Below, one piece after another: positions 59,542 to 64,000 of a stretch of DNA of 64,000 nt. Position numbers and translations under genes: made by a program. The DNA is from Phyllostachys edulis (taxonomy: Eukaryota > Streptophyta > Magnoliopsida > Poales > Poaceae). The stretch spans positions 51,525,268 through 51,589,267 of the forward strand of contig CM070566.1 in NCBI GenBank assembly GCA_036346405.1, given 5' to 3'. Position 1 is the stretch's first letter. Each line of letters begins with the position of its first letter. A model generated the notes under the pieces. The model did not search any database, was not told the origin of the DNA, and was given only the letters and a program-made list of their open reading frames with translations.

Positions 59542-60382
59542 GGAGAAATTAGCTAAGTGATATCGTGTTAGAGTATAATCGAAAGAATAATCCTTTATTC
59601 GTGACGTACTAGAAAATAACATCGCGAACACTTCAAAATTAGACGAATAACATTGCCGCCAGTTACTTCTATTTTTAGAATTTTTTAAATATAGAAACTG
59701 AGCTCAAAAAATTATCTATTTTATTGTGGAGTCTCCCGACACAGTTTAATTGTTTGTGTATTTTTTAAACTTTATACGTTATGATTTTGAATCTAAAATT
59801 TATTTCATTATATTGTTTGTAGGAATTTTAATATAGAAAATTAGATCCAAACATTATGAATTTTTTTTCAAACTGTGTAAACTTGATTGTGTAATTTTTT
59901 AAAATTTTACAAAATTAAGTAATACAATTTCATAATATCTATTGTGTGAGGAGTCAAATATTTCATAATGTAAGGACATTATGAAATTACATTAATTAAC
60001 TTTGTAAAATTATAGAAAAATTACACAATCAATTCCACTATGTAAGGAGCCGAAAAAAATCATAATGTTTGGACCTTATTTTCTATATTAAAAATTCCTA
60101 TAAACAGTATACTTAAATGAATTTTAGAGATAAAATCAGAACGTATAAAGTTTTGAAAAAAAAAATACACAAGCAATTAAACTGTGTCGGGAGACTTCAC
60201 AAAAAATTGATAATTTTTTGAGGTTAGTTTCTATATTTAAAAATTTTGGAAACGGAAGTAACTGGTGGCGATGTCATTCGTCTAATTTTGAAGTGTTCAC
60301 GATGTTATTTTCCAGTGCGTCACAAACGGAGTGTCATTCCTCTAATTATGCTCTAACGCGATATCACTAAGCTAAATTTCCC
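59542..60382. mobile_element. Foldback (Mutator-like) MITE, copy 2
   Basis: 841 bp with long inverted arms, flanked by TAAAAATAT at 59533-59541 and 60383-60391. Same insertion as 23099-23948 carried by the segmental duplication; the arms differ by many substitutions, mostly C-to-T or G-to-A on the left arm. Confidence 0.88.
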
Positions 60383-60532
60383 TAAAAATATATTTTTCGA
60401 AAGGAAAAAAACTCAGCACAATGTCCACTTCAAAATGTCTGTACTCTGTAGAACTCGAAGGAAAAAAATCGGCATCGTCTATTTGGTAAATTACAGAGGC
60501 TATCATCTCATCCTGAGAGTATATAACGAATG

Positions 60533-60928
60533 AGTAGATAAAGATTTTTTTTGTCAATTAATCATTTTTTAAATTTTATTTTAAAGTTAACTGCTGACGC
60601 ACTTTGTTTCTAATTCTGACCCATTTGGTCACACCACCACCCATGGCGTGACAAAACAACGCTGTCACGCTAGCCCGTATCTGAGACAAGCTCTTATCAC
60701 GCCACCACCCATGACGCGACAGTCTTGTTTGGTCACGCCACGACCAGTGGCGTGACCAAAAGTGCTATTTAGTGGACTTATCCTGTGGTGTGACAGAGTT
60801 AGTTTGTCACGCCATAGGTGGTGGTGTGACCAAAGGGGTCAGAATTGAAAATAAAATGCGCTAAAGGTTAACTTTAAAATAAAAATTAAAAAGAGGTTAA
60901 TTAATTAAAAAAAAGTTCGTAGATAAAT
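60533..60928. mobile_element. Inverted-repeat MITE with TTTGGTCACG motifs, copy 2
   Basis: Counterpart of 24103-24480. This copy keeps more of the core: a GTCACGCCACGACCAGTGGCG stretch (split here as GTCACGCCACG and ACCAGTGGCG) that pairs with itself. Ends are approximate. Confidence 0.65.
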
Positions 60929-61094
60929 GAAGGGTGTGTTGTGAGCGGTGACTAGGGAAGACTGAAGAGAGATACACAGCCATGCACACGTCAGGTAACT
61001 AGCCTACAGCTACCAGCTCAGAATTAGAATGTCACATTGTTACAAGCAAAAGGAAAAAAAAATAATGGCAGATAATAAAGAACAAAATTGTTAT

Positions 61095-61382
61095 GGGGCT
61101 GTTTGGTTCATGCCCTAACAAATCAAGCCAAAATTTGGCATAACCAAAACTTAGGCAAAGCCAAAATTTGGAAAAATAAACGTTATTTGAATTGTGGCCA
61201 AGCAAAATTTTGGTTAACAATTTCCTCACCCTTGGATTATCCACATGTGACATTGAATTTCGTTGGTGTTACCAAAATTTTATTGGCATTACCAAATATT
61301 AGTAACAAACCAAACGATAGCCAATTTTTATTGGCGTTACCAAAATTTGGTTTGTTCACATCGGTAACAAACCAGACAAACC
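61095..61382. mobile_element. MITE with GGGGCTGTTTGGTT end, copy 2
   Basis: Counterpart of 24649-24936, with the same ends and flanking TAT. Confidence 0.6.
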
Positions 61383-62357
61383 TATATATATCATTGATTG
61401 ATTTTTTTTGTGTGTAAATCATTCGAATTCCTGATGTTGCGATTTACTTGGAGATTCGTGCTCTGGCCAGCGAGATCATCTTCTCTTACCATCTCGTCCT
61501 CCTCTCTGACACTATCATCTCCTGCTACTGCCGAATTAGTGTCAGGATTCACCAATTAGGGTTCAGGGTTGACCGAAGCCTTCGAACTTAGAGGGATGCT
61601 AGGGGAGGGGGTGGACCGACGGTGGCGGGCGGCGAGGCGGTTGTGGCCCCGCCAACCAAGGGTCAGAGAAGGGCGATGGAGAGCCAACGAGAATGACGAG
61701 CAATTAGGAGGCGGTGGGGGAAGATGGTGGATCTGGCGGCGGTAACCGTTAGACGTAGAAGACGGCTGAGGTAGGGAATATGGAGGCCAGCGGAGGAGGC
61801 GGGGAGGAGTCTCGCCGGGGGGGGGGGCAGGAGGCAGGAGGCGACAGGGTGGAGTCCGGACACGGGAAGGGTTTTAGTTATAGAAATGGTGGATTGAAAT
61901 CCAAGGATGCAAAAATTCGCATGATTTGCACAATTTCATTCGCATGGTGCATAGCCATTCCCAATAAAGAATATGCAAGATTACAAAGAAACATTTAATA
62001 CCCAAGAGAGGAACAAATAAAACCAATGCACTTTGCAGTGTCTACAGAACGAAACCAGCCGGCACTGCACATCATCAATCAAATGAAAGGACTACAGAGA
62101 ATGATAGAACAAGAAAAGAGCACAGTTAGTTGCACAATCCAGGATGAAAGGAGGATGCATGAATACAAGCCGAAACAGATGATGATCATGCGGCTTGCAC
62201 ATACCAACAACATGCACAACGGTATATCACAGGCAAGCAACTCGACACAGTTGTTAAGGGTATCGCAAATCAGAATGGCAGAAATAATCGAGAGTGCGAA
62301 TTACATCTAGGAGATAAGCTAACATAATCGAGTCACATTCTATCTACTACTAACAAC

Positions 62358-64000
62358 CTACGTCTCCATCTTCACCAGTGCAGAACTGGGAGCTTCCGGA
62401 GCAGTCGGCGAATACTGGAGCCAGTCTTTCGCACAGAAGAGCGCCTCCACAGTTTCGGGACGCAGTGAGCTTCTGTAGTCATCAAGCATCCGGCTTCCTC
62501 CTGCCGCCGCCGAAAACATAGAGCTGCCGCTACTCACCATGGACATAGGGATGGCCAGGATATCACGGGCCATCTTTGAGAGAGTCGGAAACTTGAGGGT
62601 GTTAAGCTTCCACCATTCCATAATGTCAAACTCTTGGATGCGCGGCGTGAGGGCTTCTTCCAGGTACTGCTCTAGCTCTGACTTTGAGGGCTGGGTTATT
62701 GCTATCTCTGAAAGATACATGTCAAAGTCTAAAAGTCCATCACCAGTAGAAGGTGGAGGCACTGGAGCATTATTCTTACTGACCGGCACATTTTTATTAG
62801 CTTCTCCTTGCTCAACATAGGCTGGCGTCAAGGGGAAGGGCTGTGCAACATACTCCTTATAGAGCTCATGAACAGCACCATCCACAACCTTAACATATTT
62901 TGCTGCCTCCACACCATAGATTTTGGAATAACTGAATTCAACGAGCTTCATCTTGAAACGTGGATCCATGACTACAGCAATGGCTAGCACAAGGTTGCAA
63001 TCCTTCCAGTACTTGTCAAACCTCTCATGCATGTCTTTGGCGATACTACTGAAAACCGGATCTTCGTTAGCTATAGCATTCAAAAGCTCTAGCTGAAGTT
63101 TCCACGCCTCATGGAAAAATATGTTTGAAGTTGGATTTTCTGCTGCCATGATGCTATGTGCAGAATCATAGAGAAGCTTCAAATAGGTGCAGGCAGCCTC
63201 CACCATCTTCCAGTCCTCTGCGGGAGGTGCCTCATTGTAGTTATCATCACATGTCTCCAATGTGGTGAATGCCTGCCTATAATCCAAGGCAGCCAGCAGC
63301 ATAAGATATGTGGTATTCCACTGGGTTGTAACATCAAGACATAGGGTCTTGGTACTGGGAACCTCCAGTTGCAGAGCAATCTCAGCAAACTTCTCTTCAC
63401 GAGCAGAAGAAGCTTTTATGAACTTTATGCTTTCACGGATACTATAGATCACACCGTGAATTGAAGCAATAACATCCTGTGCGACTGAATTCAGGATATG
63501 GGCATAGCACCTCACAACAAACAGCTGGCCCTTAAGCATGAGGTTGTTCTTATTGGAGAGATGATCTCTCAGATTTGCACTGTAGATATCATGTGACGAG
63601 CAATCGTTATCCAACGTGATGGTGAATAGCTTGTCCTTCATATTCCAAACCGAAAGGCTCATGCTAATAGCTTCACTAAGTGCATTCTCTGAATGAGGAG
63701 AAGACACCATCATGAAGTTAAGCATTCTTCGATGCACTTTCCACTCCAAGTCGATAAACTGCCCTGCAAGTGAGACATAGCCAAGAGTTTGACTAGTTGT
63801 CCACAATCCTATAGTGAGGCTGATCCTTCCAGGCATAGTGCTGAATGCTTGCAGCAGGTTATCCTTCTCTTTCTGATAAACAGCATACACCTCTCCTTCA
63901 ACTGTATCAACATCTACGACCCTGAAACGAGGTTGCAGACTCTCAATAAAAGCAGTGAAAGCTGGCTGTTGAACAATGTGAAGTTGGTAGTCATGCAAAA
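62358..64000 (-). CDS. RICESLEEPER-like hAT-derived BED-type protein, 5' truncated by window
   Basis: The open frame runs from the right edge (codon at about 63998) to a stop at 62358-62360, giving 546 or more residues without a break. Visible parts: an RNase-H-like hAT core (GRISLTIGLWTTSQTLGYVS, FTITLDNDCSSHD, CYAHILNSVAQDVI, DVTTQWNTTYLMLLAALDYR), a linker (DPRFKMKLVEFSYSKIYG), and the hAT dimerisation region (EYWW-type WWKLNTLKFPTLSKMARDIL, DYRSSLRPETVEALFCAKDW). The N-terminal BED zinc finger would lie beyond the window. The C-terminal tail PEAPSSALVKMET resembles RICESLEEPER proteins, domesticated hAT transposases needed for normal growth in rice, though autonomous hAT origin is not excluded. 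It lies tail-to-tail with the NLR; a degraded copy is at 25949-27027. Confidence 0.85.
   Translation of the reverse strand, partial: LHDYQLHIVQQPAFTAFIESLQPRFRVVDVDTVEGEVYAVYQKEKDNLLQAFSTMPGRISLTIGLWTTSQTLGYVSLAGQFIDLEWKVHRRMLNFMMVSSPHSENALSEAISMSLSVWNMKDKLFTITLDNDCSSHDIYSANLRDHLSNKNNLMLKGQLFVVRCYAHILNSVAQDVIASIHGVIYSIRESIKFIKASSAREEKFAEIALQLEVPSTKTLCLDVTTQWNTTYLMLLAALDYRQAFTTLETCDDNYNEAPPAEDWKMVEAACTYLKLLYDSAHSIMAAENPTSNIFFHEAWKLQLELLNAIANEDPVFSSIAKDMHERFDKYWKDCNLVLAIAVVMDPRFKMKLVEFSYSKIYGVEAAKYVKVVDGAVHELYKEYVAQPFPLTPAYVEQGEANKNVPVSKNNAPVPPPSTGDGLLDFDMYLSEIAITQPSKSELEQYLEEALTPRIQEFDIMEWWKLNTLKFPTLSKMARDILAIPMSMVSSGSSMFSAAAGGSRMLDDYRSSLRPETVEALFCAKDWLQYSPTAPEAPSSALVKMET

Larger units (their letters stand above)
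57290..63438 (+). repeat. Duplicated segment, copy 2
   Basis: The more complete partner of 21955-27027. It includes the NLR 3' end, a foldback element with an identical TSD, two MITEs and the RICESLEEPER-like gene. Extra material relative to copy 1: about 57518-58295 (NLR 3' end and flank) and about 58418-58725. The latter begins TTGAATCGACATCGATTCAA, ends near a related motif and may be a separate small insertion. Confidence 0.92.

Overview
The window looks like an accessory, repeat-dense stretch of a grass (Poaceae) nuclear genome. Evidence: grass-type CNL immune receptors, a RICESLEEPER-type hAT-derived gene, GT-AG introns, kilobase-scale LTRs beginning TGTAACA or TGTGAG, and abundant Stowaway, hAT and Mutator-type MITEs. 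I see no rRNA, tRNA, CRISPR or prokaryotic feature. Almost all coding potential is transposon-derived or decayed. The two loci closest to intact are an NLR (54887-57760, one in-frame stop) and the 3' part of a RICESLEEPER-like gene running off the right edge (62358-64000).

Layout. 1-8240: a truncated giant LTR (minus strand), a gypsy gag fragment with its LTR, and a broken CNL (5013-5382 and 7553-7842) split by a Copia LTR piece and a Stowaway MITE. 8243-18680: a decayed Copia element carrying a 5.6-kb solo LTR (8942-14548, TSD AATAT) between its 5' LTR and gag. 19559-21614: MITEs and a three-exon 3' fragment of a SKU5-like multicopper oxidase. 21949-27027: copy 1 of a duplicated NLR-3'-end/RICESLEEPER segment. 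28256-30244: a hAT-type element carrying a fragment of an SWR1-complex subunit 2 (YL1) gene. 30312-46107: an L1-type LINE on the minus strand, shredded by three LTR insertions (33984-42089, with 36695-40341 nested in it, and 42886-44551). 46108-48110: a CACTA-like terminus, an unknown ORF and a Copia fragment. 50032-54310: another giant solo LTR (TSD TGAGA). 54311-57942: promoter and NLR. 58290-63438: copy 2 of the duplicated segment with the more intact RICESLEEPER-like gene.

How parts relate. The NLR and RICESLEEPER-like gene sit tail-to-tail and form a unit duplicated about 36 kb apart; copy 1 is degraded. The best candidate for something undescribed lies inside the giant LTRs. Four of them (8942-14548, 33984-42089, 36695-40341, 50032-54310) carry two abutting 12-bp palindromes in the same order, later a hairpin with a compensatory change, and then a candidate terminal exon in the same reading phase encoding a short acidic tail. 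Sequence changes while pairing is kept, which suggests selection on a structured RNA or DNA element and a small spliced product in elements lacking any recognisable coding domain.
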